Source of the DNA: an uncultured Alistipes sp.
GTDB taxonomy: Bacteria > Bacteroidota > Bacteroidia > Bacteroidales > Rikenellaceae
Length of the DNA stretch: 40,995 nucleotides
Assembly (NCBI GenBank): GCA_910586375.1
Contig: CAJUIE010000002.1
Coordinates: 1 to 40,995, forward strand
Reading direction: 5' to 3'
The position numbers and the translations under genes are program-made. Shown here piece after piece: positions 30,596 through 39,337 of the stretch (positions within the stretch are counted from its first letter, which is position 1; each line of letters starts with the position of its first letter). Below the pieces are notes generated by a model that worked only from the letters and a program-made list of their open reading frames with translations, was not told the DNA's origin and made no database searches.

Positions 30596-30937
30596 ATGGC
30601 CGACAAGAGCGTGATAGAGAGCATCGAAACCCGGATAAGCCGGCTTATCGGGGAACACGGTCGTTTGGCGAGTCTTTGTCAGGAGCTGACAACCCAGCGC
30701 GACGCCCTGCTTCTGGAGAAACGCACGCTCGAAGAACGCAACCGGGAGCTCGACGCTGAAGTGGCGCGGATGCAACTGACCGAAGGCCTGGCGGGCGAAA
30801 GCCGCAACCGGGAAAAAGCGCGCGCACGTGTCAACCGTCTTATGCGGGAGGTGGACAAGTGCATCGCCCTGGTCGGGAGCACCGGACACCCGGCGAGCCC
30901 GGCATCGGAGGAAAACGAACGGGAGAACGAACGATAA
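30596..30937 (+). CDS. Small coiled-coil protein upstream of zapA
   Basis: A 113-residue protein, mostly one predicted coiled coil (residues about 8-60: SVIESIETRISRLIGEHGRL, then LTTQRDALLLEKRTLEERNR), followed by a basic helix and an acidic, glutamate-rich tail. It has no membrane segment. A short coiled-coil gene just before zapA is common in Bacteroidetes, and a ZapB-like division role is plausible but unproven. The ATG at 30596 was chosen because an earlier in-frame TTG lies inside the promoter -7 element. zapA starts 14 bases after its stop. Confidence 0.78.
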   Translation: MADKSVIESIETRISRLIGEHGRLASLCQELTTQRDALLLEKRTLEERNRELDAEVARMQLTEGLAGESRNREKARARVNRLMREVDKCIALVGSTGHPASPASEENERENER

Positions 30938-30951
30938 ACGAACAAAAAAAG

Positions 30952-31251
30952 ATGGCCAAACAGGCGATAACCCTCAAGATAGCCGGCAAGAGCTACCCCT
31001 TTCAGATCGAAAGCGGCAAGGAGGAGGCATACCGTCTGGCCGAACGCGAAGTCAACAGCTACCTCTCCCTCATCAAGCAGCAGAACATCCGGGGCTGGAG
31101 CGAGCAGGACTACCTCGCCATGGCGGCCCTCAAGTTCGCCATAACCAACGTGGGAATCCGCCAGAGCCGCGAGTTGACCGATGACGACCTGGGCCGCCTC
31201 AGCGCCCTTGACCGCAAACTCGACGACTACCTCAACGACCTGAAAGACTAA
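30952..31251 (+). CDS. zapA: Cell division protein ZapA
   Basis: A 99-residue FtsZ-associated protein that bundles Z-ring filaments. The beginning, ITLKIAGKSYPFQI, is the beta-hairpin of the family, followed by EREVNSYLSLIKQ and the long C-terminal helix with LAMAALKFAI. It is in an operon with the preceding coiled-coil gene and is followed by a probable 6S RNA, matching the zapA-6S RNA neighbourhood known from other bacteria. Confidence 0.9.
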   Translation: MAKQAITLKIAGKSYPFQIESGKEEAYRLAEREVNSYLSLIKQQNIRGWSEQDYLAMAALKFAITNVGIRQSRELTDDDLGRLSALDRKLDDYLNDLKD

Positions 31252-31298
31252 CACCGCAACAGACCCCGGACAACGTTCTTTTACATACAAAGAATCTA

Positions 31299-31501
31299 CC
31301 CGCATAGATTCCTTACAGCTTTGCGAAACTGAACACTTCTTAAATTGGGGCAACTCACGGCGCTTCAAAATCAGGCCTCAACCCCGCAAGGGGTGCCCGC
31401 CCAGTGCGTGCCGGTGGAAGATTGCGATTGTCGGAGCCCCCACACATGACTGATCTTGCAGATTCGTCAAACAAGACTAAGGAATACTATGCGGTTTTTT
31501 T
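31299..31501 (+). ncRNA. ssrS: Probable 6S RNA
   Basis: The 300-base gap between zapA and rny has no gene but holds a candidate structured RNA. Its two ends pair: CCGCATAG plus ATTCCTTA (31300-31315) with TAAGGAAT, a bulged A, and CTATGCGG (31478-31494), giving 16 bp, followed at once by seven T (31495-31501), a built-in terminator. Length is about 195 bases. Several internal complementary stretches (for example CAACCCCGCAAGGGGTG) allow further stems around a central region. The end-to-end closing stem, the length and the position after zapA all point to 6S RNA, the regulator that sequesters RNA polymerase. The exact 5' end is not known. Confidence 0.7.
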
Positions 31502-31551
31502 ATGACAAACACACAAGAAACCCTAATATTTAACAAAACACGTAAAATCCG

Positions 31552-33099
31552 ATGTATAACATCATTTTGACAGCCTGCATCTCCGCAGTGGTCGCCGTCG
31601 GAATCTACGCGGTAGTAACAAACCTCGTAGTGAAGACCTCGATCCGCAAACGGCGAGAAACGGCCCTCAAAGAGGCCGAAGCCGAAGCCGAGATGATCAA
31701 AAAGGAGCGAATCCTTCAGGCCAAGGAGAAATTCATGCAACTCAAGAGCGAACACGACCGGCAGGTCAACGACCGCAACCAGAAGATCGCCCAGAGTGAG
31801 CAGCGCGCCCGGCAAATCGAGCAGAACCTCCAGAACCAGCAACGCGACCTGGAGAACAAAATCCGCGAAAACGACCGTCTGAAAGAGCAGATGCAAAACC
31901 AGATGCAGATTCTCGACCACAAAAAGGAAGAGATCGACCAAGTGCGCCGCGAACAGAACGTACGTCTGGAGCAGATTTCGGGCATGAGCACTGAAGATGC
32001 TAAAAACATCCTCATCGAAAACATGAAAGCCGAGGCCAAGACCGAAGCAGCCGCCTACATCAACGAGACCATCGAAGAAGCCAAGATGACCGCTTCGAAA
32101 GAGGCCAAGCGTATCATCGTAGCCTCAATCCAGCGCGTGGCGACCGAGACAGCCATCGAGAACGCCGTAACGGTCTTCAACATCGAAAGCGACGAGGTGA
32201 AAGGCCGCATCATCGGCCGCGAGGGCCGCAACATCCGCGCCCTGGAAGCCGCAACGGGCATCGAAATCATCGTCGACGACACGCCCGAAGCGATCATCCT
32301 CTCGGGCTTCGATCCTGTACGTCGTGAAATTGCCCGTCTGGCTCTCCACCAGCTCGTGACCGATGGCCGCATCCACCCGGCCCGCATCGAAGAGGTTGTG
32401 TCGAAAGTCCAGAAGCAGATCGAAGAAGAGATCGTCGAGGTCGGCAAGCGCACGACCATAGACTTGGGCATCCACGGCCTGCACCCTGAACTGATCCGTC
32501 TGATCGGCAAGATGAAGTACCGCTCTTCCTACGGACAGAACCTCCTGCAACACGCCCGCGAGACGGCCAATCTGGCCGGTATCATGGCCGCCGAGCTGGG
32601 GCTCAATCCCAAAGTCGCGCGCCGCGCAGGACTCCTGCACGACATAGGCAAGGTGCCCGACGACGAGCCCGAACTGCCGCACGCAATTATCGGCATGAAG
32701 CTGGCCGAAAAATACAAGGAAAAAGCCGAAGTATGCAACGCCATCGGTTCGCACCACGACGAGGTGGAGATGTCGTCGCTCATCGCCCCGATTATTCAGG
32801 TGTGCGACGCCATATCAGGCGCACGCCCGGGCGCACGCCGCGAGGTGGTCGAGAGCTACATCAAGCGCCTGAAGGAGATGGAGGATATCGCCCTGTCGTA
32901 CCCCGGTGTGGTGAAGACCTACGCCATTCAGGCCGGCCGCGAGCTGCGTGTAATTGTCGGCGCCGACAAACTTTCAGACCAGGAATCGGAAAGCCTCTCC
33001 CACGACATCGCCAAGAAGATTCAGGACGAAATGACCTATCCGGGTCAGGTGAAGATCACCGTTATCCGCGAGACCCGCGCCGTAGCATACGCCAAATAG
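31552..33099 (+). CDS. rny: Ribonuclease Y
   Basis: A membrane-anchored endoribonuclease that initiates mRNA decay. The 515-residue protein has an N-terminal membrane helix (about residues 4-26), a long coiled coil (about 30-180), a KH domain (about 205-270, DEVKGRIIGREGRNIRALEA) and an HD domain (about 330-425, with RRAGLLHDIGK and the earlier QHARETANLAG). The length matches the family. It is preceded by the probable 6S RNA. Confidence 0.95.
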   Translation: MYNIILTACISAVVAVGIYAVVTNLVVKTSIRKRRETALKEAEAEAEMIKKERILQAKEKFMQLKSEHDRQVNDRNQKIAQSEQRARQIEQNLQNQQRDLENKIRENDRLKEQMQNQMQILDHKKEEIDQVRREQNVRLEQISGMSTEDAKNILIENMKAEAKTEAAAYINETIEEAKMTASKEAKRIIVASIQRVATETAIENAVTVFNIESDEVKGRIIGREGRNIRALEAATGIEIIVDDTPEAIILSGFDPVRREIARLALHQLVTDGRIHPARIEEVVSKVQKQIEEEIVEVGKRTTIDLGIHGLHPELIRLIGKMKYRSSYGQNLLQHARETANLAGIMAAELGLNPKVARRAGLLHDIGKVPDDEPELPHAIIGMKLAEKYKEKAEVCNAIGSHHDEVEMSSLIAPIIQVCDAISGARPGARREVVESYIKRLKEMEDIALSYPGVVKTYAIQAGRELRVIVGADKLSDQESESLSHDIAKKIQDEMTYPGQVKITVIRETRAVAYAK

Positions 33100-33340
33100 A
33101 ACAGCCCCCTCCGTCCGCTGACGGGGGCAATGACCGGGTGACGGTTCCGGATACGGGCACCGGTCTCCCATCACAAGGCTGTCGCTCGTTGGCTCCGGTC
33201 GGTTTCAGGGAATGTCCGAATTTACAGAGTTATGCCGTCGGCATCGTCTGCTACCGCAACAGACCATAAGGAAGAAACCGAAAATCCGTTAAAAGAGTAG
33301 GTACAATTTAATTTATTGTCAAACTCAAACTTTTTACACT

Positions 33341-33694
33341 ATGAACTGGTTAAAAACCGCATTCAACGTGTTCGTCAACGCTGTTAAGGGTCAGTACTTC
33401 GACTTCAAGGGCCGGACGAAGATGATGGACTTCTGGATGTTCCTGGTGATCTACATCATCATCAACGTCGTCCTGTCGATCGTCGACATGCTGCTGGCTG
33501 CCGTGCTGGGCTTCGCCATCCTGTCGTCGCTCTTCCAGCTGGCCATGTTGTGCCCGCTGCTGGGCATCGGCGCCCGCCGCATGCACGACATCGGCAAGAG
33601 CGGCTGGTTTCAGATTATCCCGCTCTACAACCTCTACCTGTGGGCACAGCCCGGACAGAAGGAGGCCAACAAATGGGGAAATCCCGTGGAATAG
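33341..33694 (+). CDS. DUF805 family membrane protein
   Basis: A 117-residue protein with hydrophobic segments at about residues 30-58 and 60-78 and an amphipathic end. The DUF805 pattern is clear: YFDFKGRTKMMDFWMF near the start, GIGARRMHDIGKSGWFQII, and the C-terminal YLWAQPGQKEANKWG. Function is unknown. It is a single gene. The 240-base gap before it contains a GC-rich hairpin after rny (near 33103-33129) without a T run; I see no other feature. Confidence 0.88.
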   Translation: MNWLKTAFNVFVNAVKGQYFDFKGRTKMMDFWMFLVIYIIINVVLSIVDMLLAAVLGFAILSSLFQLAMLCPLLGIGARRMHDIGKSGWFQIIPLYNLYLWAQPGQKEANKWGNPVE

Positions 33695-33716
33695 CCGGTT
33701 GACTCATTACAAGGCA

Positions 33717-33752
33717 GAATCCGCCCTTCGTGAGGGGCGGATTCGCTGTTTT
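33717..33752 (+). terminator. Terminator of the DUF805 gene
   Basis: GAATCCGCCC (33717-33726) and GGGCGGATTC (33735-33744) form a perfect 10-bp stem with an 8-base loop, followed by GCTGTTTT. Confidence 0.85.
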
Positions 33753-33806
33753 CCGGGGCTTTGCAAAAACATGCTTCCGGCCCCGATTCCCTTATTTCTT
33801 CATGCC

Positions 33807-34457
33807 ATGGATTCCGAACTCCTGCATTATATCGAAACCTCCATCTTGCCGCGTTACGAGGCGTTCGACGCGGCACATCGTGTCGACCACGCCCGCAGTG
33901 TGATTGCCCGAAGTCTGGAACTGGCGGGCCATTATGAAGTCGACATCGATATGGTCTGCGTCATTGCGGCCTATCACGATCTGGGACTGGTGGACGGACG
34001 CGAACGCCACCACATCCGTTCGGGCGAACTGCTTGCAGCCGATCGCACGCTGCGCCGGTGGTTCAGCGAGGAGCAGATTGCTGTCATGCGCGACGCTGTG
34101 GAGGACCACCGCGCCTCCTCCGACCACGAACCCCGCACGATCTACGGCTGCATCGTAGCCGAAGCCGACCGCTGTATCGACACCACCACCGTAGTGCGAC
34201 GCACAGTACAATACGGTCTGGACCACTACCCCGCACTCACGCGCGATGAGCACTTCGAACGCTGCCGCGAACACCTCCTTCGCAAATATGCCGTCGGAGG
34301 TTATCTGAAATTGTGGATTCCTCAATCGGACAATGCCCGACGCCTCGAAGAGCTGCGGACAATAATTTGTGACGACAAAGCCCTCCGTCGCCTCTTCGAC
34401 AAACTCTACGACGCCGGGCAGTCCTGCCTGACGCAGCCTCACACCGTCGTGCCCTGA
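33807..34457 (+). CDS. HD domain-containing phosphohydrolase-like protein
   Basis: A 216-residue soluble protein with an HD domain in the N-terminal half: HRVDHARSV at about residues 24-32, CVIAAYHDLG at about 50-59 and a later Asp in AEADRC. These His and Asp residues bind metal in HD phosphohydrolases acting on nucleotides or phosphate esters; the substrate here is unknown. Earlier in-frame codons pass through the terminator at 33717-33752, so the ATG at 33807 was chosen. Its 3' end overlaps the convergent DHOD-like gene by 19 bp. Confidence 0.85.
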   Translation: MDSELLHYIETSILPRYEAFDAAHRVDHARSVIARSLELAGHYEVDIDMVCVIAAYHDLGLVDGRERHHIRSGELLAADRTLRRWFSEEQIAVMRDAVEDHRASSDHEPRTIYGCIVAEADRCIDTTTVVRRTVQYGLDHYPALTRDEHFERCREHLLRKYAVGGYLKLWIPQSDNARRLEELRTIICDDKALRRLFDKLYDAGQSCLTQPHTVVP

Positions 34458-35413
34458 GGAAAATACTTCATATACTGCACCCGTTGGAAAAGATCGTCGC
34501 CCGTACGCCCATAATCCATACGGCCACAAAAATCGTCGAGCGCACCAAAGTCGTGACGCGCAGCCCACTCATCAACAAAGCGGTTGATGGTGCCGATTGC
34601 CTCGAAACCCTGTTCATGGATAGCCGAGCAGAGCTGCACGGCCCGCGCTCCGCACAGCAGCGCCTTGACGGCTGCCGAACCGTCGTGTACCCCCGTAGAG
34701 ACAGCCACGTCGAGCCGCGGAACAGCTGACGAACACAAGGCCGCACTGCGCAGCACATTGCGCAGCTCTGACGGATGGCTGAACGGATCGCCCACCGTAA
34801 ACTTCAGTCGTTCGATGTCGATGTCCGGCTCGAAAAACCGATTGAACAGCACCACCCCCCAAGCTCCACACTCGTGAAGGGTCCGGGCCATAGCTACGAT
34901 ATTGGTCAGGCGCATCGGCAGCTTTACCGCAACGGGAATATCCACGACCCCGCACACCTGTCGCACAACCTCCGCATAACGGCACTCCAGCTCCACAGAG
35001 TCCACATCGGGATCGGTCGGCGCAAAAAAGATATTCAGCTCCAAAGCCGAAGCTCCCGCCGCAGACATAGCCGCGGCATAATCCATCCACCCTTTGCCCG
35101 TCGAAACGCAGTTGATGCTGGCGATAACGGGTACACCCGTAACACGGGCTTCGGTGATGAGGTGGAGAAAATCGAGCTTATAGGCGTCGCTCAAATAACT
35201 TTCGAGGTATTCACCCGAATCGCCCATGCCCTGCGGCACGTAATCATAAGCGACAGCGTGGTGCACCACCTGTTCTTCGAATATCGACTTGAGAACCACA
35301 GCTCCGGCACCCGCGGCGACGCATTTTTCGACGGCGGCTTTCGTAGCCGTATAAGGCGAGCTGGCAACGATGATCGGGGAACGGAGCTCAAGGCCCAGAT
35401 AATGGGTTTTCAT
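34439..35413 (-). CDS. Dihydroorotate dehydrogenase-like protein
   Basis: A 324-residue TIM-barrel protein of the DHOD family, seen in MKTHYLGLELRSPIIVASSP, AGAGAVVLKSIFEEQ, PVIASINC, IPVAVKLPM and the FMN-binding-like VSTGVHDGSAAVKALLCGAR. It is a paralogue of pyrD. The catalytic loop is not class-like: where class 1 enzymes have N-x-S-C-P-N it reads ELNIFFAPTDPD, so the base is missing and dihydroorotate is probably not the substrate. Such proteins are commonly annotated as 'DHOD-like' in Bacteroidetes without known function. It follows the GT87-like gene by 33 bases in a minus-strand operon. Confidence 0.85.
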   Translation of the reverse strand: MKTHYLGLELRSPIIVASSPYTATKAAVEKCVAAGAGAVVLKSIFEEQVVHHAVAYDYVPQGMGDSGEYLESYLSDAYKLDFLHLITEARVTGVPVIASINCVSTGKGWMDYAAAMSAAGASALELNIFFAPTDPDVDSVELECRYAEVVRQVCGVVDIPVAVKLPMRLTNIVAMARTLHECGAWGVVLFNRFFEPDIDIERLKFTVGDPFSHPSELRNVLRSAALCSSAVPRLDVAVSTGVHDGSAAVKALLCGARAVQLCSAIHEQGFEAIGTINRFVDEWAARHDFGALDDFCGRMDYGRTGDDLFQRVQYMKYFPQGTTV

Positions 35414-35446
35414 GCGGCAAGGATTTTCCCTCCCCGACCGCGATTT

Positions 35447-36676
35447 TCATGCCACAGACGCAGCCCCCACCTCACTCATGCAACCTCTTGTAACAGCGGC
35501 TGTCCGGTCTTCGAGCGGCCGGTAGTCGCGTGTAGCCATCTCCCAGCACAGTTTTAGCCAGATGATCGCACACGGCAGAGCCTTAAGCGCATAAGGCTGA
35601 ACAAGAGAGACGCGCAGCACCCGCGGGAAGAGGTCAGAGGGCGACATACTGGTGAGGATGAAAGCGAAGATCATCAACGCCACGTCCCACCCCGAACGTT
35701 TCCATGGCGCCGTTACATACCAGATTGCAACACCCAAAAGCGCAATAATATAACCGCTCGATTCACTGCCTGTGCTGAACAACACGACGAAGAGGAGCAC
35801 CGAGGCAAGCAGGGCGTGGCGAAATCCCTCATAACGATACTGCCCGAAACGCAAATAAGGCACGAAGAAGAGCATCAGTCCCGGCACGATGAGCCACAGA
35901 TCGGAATAAGCGACCGACCCGCTGATCTTGCGGACCATGCCCAGCAGTGAAATATTCTGGTGGAAGGCGAAGAGGTTTTCCTGGTTCTTGACCACCAGCC
36001 CCGTCAACCACTCGTAATACTGTCCCACGACATACTCGGGGCTCGTGAAGAGCATCGGTGCGGCAAACAGCACGACCGACCACCCGATCAGGGAGAGGAT
36101 AAAACGCTTTTTGTGTTTCGAGAAGAAGAAAAAGGCCAACCCCACGACGCCGTAAATCTTGACCAGCGTGCCCATGACGATGAGCAGCGTGGCCCACACG
36201 TCTTTCTCCTTGCGGATCAGGCAGAAAGCCCCGATGATAACCGTGGCGATAACGACGTTGAACTGGTTCATGAAGAGGGCCGTGAGCAGCTCGTGGGCGC
36301 AGAACCAGCAGATAAAGGCGTGTTTAGACCGGTCGACGGCCAGCGAACGGATGGCCCAATAAAGCGTCAGAGCCATGGCCACACCCCACAACACAACCCC
36401 CAGACGCACGGGCAACACGGCAAAAGGCGCAATAATGAGACTGAACAAAGGCCCGTAGTGATTGACGTCGTAATACTGATCGGGGTACTCGGCATAAAGC
36501 GACACCCGCTCGATGGCGTGCCAGAAGACGTAACGATAGATAATGAAGTTATTGCACTTGGTCTTGACGATGCCCGCAATAAGCGGAATGAGGAGCCACA
36601 GACCGAACAGAGTGCGATAGTCGCTGAAAAAGGGCTTTCGGACAAAAGCGTCGAGTTTCGCCAGAAGGTTTTTCAT
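35447..36676 (-). CDS. GT87/DUF2029-like membrane glycosyltransferase
   Basis: A 409-residue polytopic membrane protein with about ten hydrophobic segments. The N-terminal periplasmic-loop region (IYRYVFWHAIERVSLYAEYP, then YDVNHYGPLFSLIIAPFAVL) fits the GT87 (DUF2029) family, polyprenyl-phosphate-sugar dependent mannosyltransferase-like proteins; the Asp in NHYGP-adjacent YYDVN may be the catalytic position (inference). Acceptor and sugar are unknown. MKNLL at 36676 was chosen because an upstream in-frame ATG would overlap the gcvT end and add a charged extension. Confidence 0.8.
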   Translation of the reverse strand: MKNLLAKLDAFVRKPFFSDYRTLFGLWLLIPLIAGIVKTKCNNFIIYRYVFWHAIERVSLYAEYPDQYYDVNHYGPLFSLIIAPFAVLPVRLGVVLWGVAMALTLYWAIRSLAVDRSKHAFICWFCAHELLTALFMNQFNVVIATVIIGAFCLIRKEKDVWATLLIVMGTLVKIYGVVGLAFFFFSKHKKRFILSLIGWSVVLFAAPMLFTSPEYVVGQYYEWLTGLVVKNQENLFAFHQNISLLGMVRKISGSVAYSDLWLIVPGLMLFFVPYLRFGQYRYEGFRHALLASVLLFVVLFSTGSESSGYIIALLGVAIWYVTAPWKRSGWDVALMIFAFILTSMSPSDLFPRVLRVSLVQPYALKALPCAIIWLKLCWEMATRDYRPLEDRTAAVTRGCMSEVGAASVA

Positions 36677-36722
36677 CAAATGGGTGTGTATGTCGGATTC
36701 TTCAGTTTTTCGGCAGGGAGAA

Positions 36723-37823
36723 CTACACAAACGGCAAGGCTACAACCTCGGCCTTCACCAGCTTTTCACGGATGATGACGGCGATTTCTGTGCCGGGCAT
36801 AGCATAATCGGAGGCAACATAACCCATGCCGACGCCGATCTTGAGGCAGGGCGACATGGTGCCCGAGGTAACGCTGCCGATCGGCGTGCCGTCAGGGCCT
36901 GCCAGTGCATAACCGTGACGCGGAATGCCTCGCCCGATCATCTTGAAGCCGACCAGACGGCGCGTCACGCCCTCCTTTTTCTGTCGCTCCAGCAGCGGAC
37001 GATCGATAAATTCCTTATCCGCGGCAAACTTGGTGATCCACCCCAGGCCGGCTTCGATGGGCGACGTAGTGTCATCAATGTCGTTGCCATACAGACAGAA
37101 GCCCTTTTCGAGACGCAGCGTATCGCGGGCTCCGAGGCCGATATTCTTCAATCCATACCCGGCGCCAGCCTCCCAAAGCGCAGCCCACAACTTGGGCGCA
37201 TCCTCATTGGCGATATAAATTTCGCAGCCACCGGCACCGGTATATCCCGTAATGGAAAGGATGGCGTCGCACCCGGCCACGCGCATCTTGCGGAACGTAT
37301 AATACTCCATCTCCCCGACCGGCTCGTCGCACATTTTCTGCACGATCTTCATGGCCAGGGGGCCCTGCACGGCAAGTTGACAGATTTCGTCCGAAGCGTT
37401 GTAAAGCTCGTTACCGTGCCCGGCCTGCATACCCATCCGGGCACCCTCGGCGCAGATATGGCTCCAGTCCTTCTCTGTGTTGGCCGCGTTGACCACCAGC
37501 AGGTAGGTTTCGGCGTCGAAGCGATAAACCAGGACGTCGTCGACAATGCCGCCCCGGCCATTGGGCATACACGAATACTGCACCTTGCCATCATAGAGCT
37601 TCGCCACATCATTCGACGTAATGCGCTGCAACAGCGCCAACGCCTTAGGCCCCTTGACCCATATTTCTCCCATGTGGCTGACGTCGAAGACCCCGGCGCC
37701 GCTGCGCACGGTGAGGTGCTCGTCGTTGATGCCCGAGAACTCGATGGGCATATTATACCCCGCAAACTCGGCCATACGAGCCCCGGCAGCAATGTGATAA
37801 TCGGTAAAAGGCGTGGTTTTCAT
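36723..37823 (-). CDS. gcvT: Glycine cleavage system T protein (aminomethyltransferase)
   Basis: Transfers the methylene group from the H-protein-bound aminomethyl intermediate to tetrahydrofolate, releasing ammonia. The 366-residue protein shows TPFTDYHIAAGARMAEFAGY, GVFDVSHMGEI, SCMPNGRGGIVDDVLVYR, the folate-site region TGYTGAGGCEIY and GLGARDTLRLEKGFCLYGND. The ATG at 37823 was used; an in-frame TTG is 6 bases upstream. Other gcv genes are not in the window. Confidence 0.95.
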   Translation of the reverse strand: MKTTPFTDYHIAAGARMAEFAGYNMPIEFSGINDEHLTVRSGAGVFDVSHMGEIWVKGPKALALLQRITSNDVAKLYDGKVQYSCMPNGRGGIVDDVLVYRFDAETYLLVVNAANTEKDWSHICAEGARMGMQAGHGNELYNASDEICQLAVQGPLAMKIVQKMCDEPVGEMEYYTFRKMRVAGCDAILSITGYTGAGGCEIYIANEDAPKLWAALWEAGAGYGLKNIGLGARDTLRLEKGFCLYGNDIDDTTSPIEAGLGWITKFAADKEFIDRPLLERQKKEGVTRRLVGFKMIGRGIPRHGYALAGPDGTPIGSVTSGTMSPCLKIGVGMGYVASDYAMPGTEIAVIIREKLVKAEVVALPFV

Positions 37824-37910
37824 GATCAAAATGACAATTTATTCAAATGTTTCGGCTCCTCCGGAGCCGCCGTGCCGCAGCCCCGCGCGGCGGAAACTTC
37901 AGCCCGAAAA

Positions 37911-39161
37911 CTACTCTTCGCGGCGCTTAACCCCAAGACGCGGGCAACGACGAAACTCTTTCTCGCGGTCAAAAAGATAGCGATAAGTGGTGTGCACCTT
38001 GTGGCGCTTGGCACAGACATAATTTTCGATCATGCGGTTCATAACAGGGTTGAAGTCGCCGATCCAGGCCAGCTCCAGAGTCTTATAGGGATTACGCTTG
38101 TTGTAGGTGAAATACTCCCAGTATTTGACCATGATAGCCGACTCAACGCCCTTGCCGTGGAACTCAGGCGCAATACCGAAGATAATGCCGAAGATGCGGT
38201 CGCACGACCTGCGGACCTTCAGGTCCCACATCAGACGCAGCTTCTGCCACAACCCGAACTTACCCCGGAATTTGCCGATAAGGCGGTTGAGATCGGGCAC
38301 CGTAATAAAGAAACCGATGGGCTCCTCGTTGAAATAAGCGAAGAAAATGATGTTGGGATCGATGATCGGTTTCATCGTCCGCATCATGTGCAACGCCTCC
38401 TCCTGCGACATGGGTCTGACGCCCGAAAAGAGGGCCCACGCCTTGTTATAAATCACGCGGAAGTTCTCGGCAGCCTCTTCAAGGTTGTCCATGTCGAGCG
38501 TCTCGACATGATAACCCGGCTGGGAGTAGAGCCGCTCAGTGCGTGTAAAGATGCGCTCGCTGGCTTCGGAATCGTTGACCCGCCAGATGAAACTGTGCTG
38601 GTTGAAATAGTTCTTGAATCCGTAATTCTCGAACAACTCTTTATAATAAGGCGGATTATAGGGATTCTTATAAAGCGGCTGAAACTCATACCCCTCAACC
38701 AGCAAACCCCACCAGTCGCGTCGCTGTCCAAAGTTGATCGGCCCGTCCATAGCCTCCATGCCATAGCTCGCCAGCCACATGCGCGCGGCGTCGAAGAGCA
38801 TGTCGGCAACCTCCTGGCTGTCGATGGCCTCGAAAAATCCGCAGCCACCCGTGGGCTGCTCTTCAATCTGGGACTTCTCGCGGTTGTAAAACGCCGCGAT
38901 ACGCCCCACGACCTCGCCCTTGCGATCACGCACCATCCAGCGGATAGCCGCACCGTCAGCGAACAGCTCGTTCTGGGCAGGATCGAAGACCTCCCGCACG
39001 TCGCAGTCGAGTGGGCAGACCCAGTTGCGGTTGCCTTTATAAATTTTTTTCGGCAGATCAAGCCACGCGCGCTCCTGAGCCGGCGTGGAGACCTCCTGCA
39101 ACACATAGTTGCCCGTATCCCTGTTTTGGTTTTCCATATCTTTTTCGACCTGTTTTTTCAT
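37911..39161 (-). CDS. Acyltransferase-like (GNAT-fold) protein
   Basis: A 416-residue soluble protein found in Bacteroidetes without assigned function. The C-terminal half carries GNAT features: FFAYFNEEPIGFFITV, and a CoA-binding-like FHGKGVESAIMVKYWEYF (R/Q-x-x-G-x-G/A-like). The N-terminal half is less recognisable, with aromatic-rich stretches (RRDWWGLLVEGYEF, NPYNPPYYKELFENYGFKNY). The acceptor is unknown. It heads a minus-strand operon with gcvT (87-base gap), the GT87-like gene and the DHOD-like gene. MENQ, eight codons downstream, is an alternative start. Confidence 0.75.
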   Translation of the reverse strand: MKKQVEKDMENQNRDTGNYVLQEVSTPAQERAWLDLPKKIYKGNRNWVCPLDCDVREVFDPAQNELFADGAAIRWMVRDRKGEVVGRIAAFYNREKSQIEEQPTGGCGFFEAIDSQEVADMLFDAARMWLASYGMEAMDGPINFGQRRDWWGLLVEGYEFQPLYKNPYNPPYYKELFENYGFKNYFNQHSFIWRVNDSEASERIFTRTERLYSQPGYHVETLDMDNLEEAAENFRVIYNKAWALFSGVRPMSQEEALHMMRTMKPIIDPNIIFFAYFNEEPIGFFITVPDLNRLIGKFRGKFGLWQKLRLMWDLKVRRSCDRIFGIIFGIAPEFHGKGVESAIMVKYWEYFTYNKRNPYKTLELAWIGDFNPVMNRMIENYVCAKRHKVHTTYRYLFDREKEFRRCPRLGVKRREE

Positions 39162-39179
39162 GGCACAATTCCGGCTTTA

Positions 39180-39260
39180 GCTATTCGGGCCAGCCTGCGT
39201 TCCATTCGTCGGCGCCCCAGTTGCGGGCCTCCGCGGGGCAGAGGCTGCGGCCCGAATAGC
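39180..39260. other. Long inverted repeat in the leader of the acetyltransferase-like gene
   Basis: GCTATTCGGGCC (39180-39191) pairs with GGCCCGAATAGC (39249-39260); AGCCT (39192-39196) pairs with AGGCT (39242-39246) after a small bulge. The roughly 45-base loop is GC-rich. It occupies most of the 120-base leader between the -7 element at 39282 and the ATG, and could act as a regulatory hairpin. Confidence 0.6.
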
Positions 39261-39281
39261 GAAAACACCCCGCAAGATGAA

Positions 39282-39289
39282 CAAAGATA
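39282..39289 (-). promoter_or_regulatory. -7 element TATCTTTG for the minus operon
   Basis: TATCTTTG on the minus strand, divergent from the next element and upstream of the inverted repeat. Confidence 0.65.
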
Positions 39290-39301
39290 AACATTTTTTC
39301 C

Positions 39302-39309
39302 TATTTTTG
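39302..39309 (+). promoter_or_regulatory. -7 element TATTTTTG for the PEP synthase-like gene
   Basis: TATTTTTG on the plus strand, 28 bases before the ATG at 39338. Confidence 0.6.
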
Positions 39310-39337
39310 TTTCATCCTCCCCGAAATACGCACAATC

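Noticed and set aside
36723..37823. A glycine riboswitch upstream of gcvT
   Set aside because: The gap upstream of gcvT is only 87 bases and shows no recognisable paired-aptamer pattern.
36684..39290. An 868-codon open frame on the plus strand
   Set aside because: It runs antisense to gcvT and the acetyltransferase-like gene, which have clear homology on the minus strand. Its translation has no family features, and long antisense frames are common in GC-rich coding DNA.
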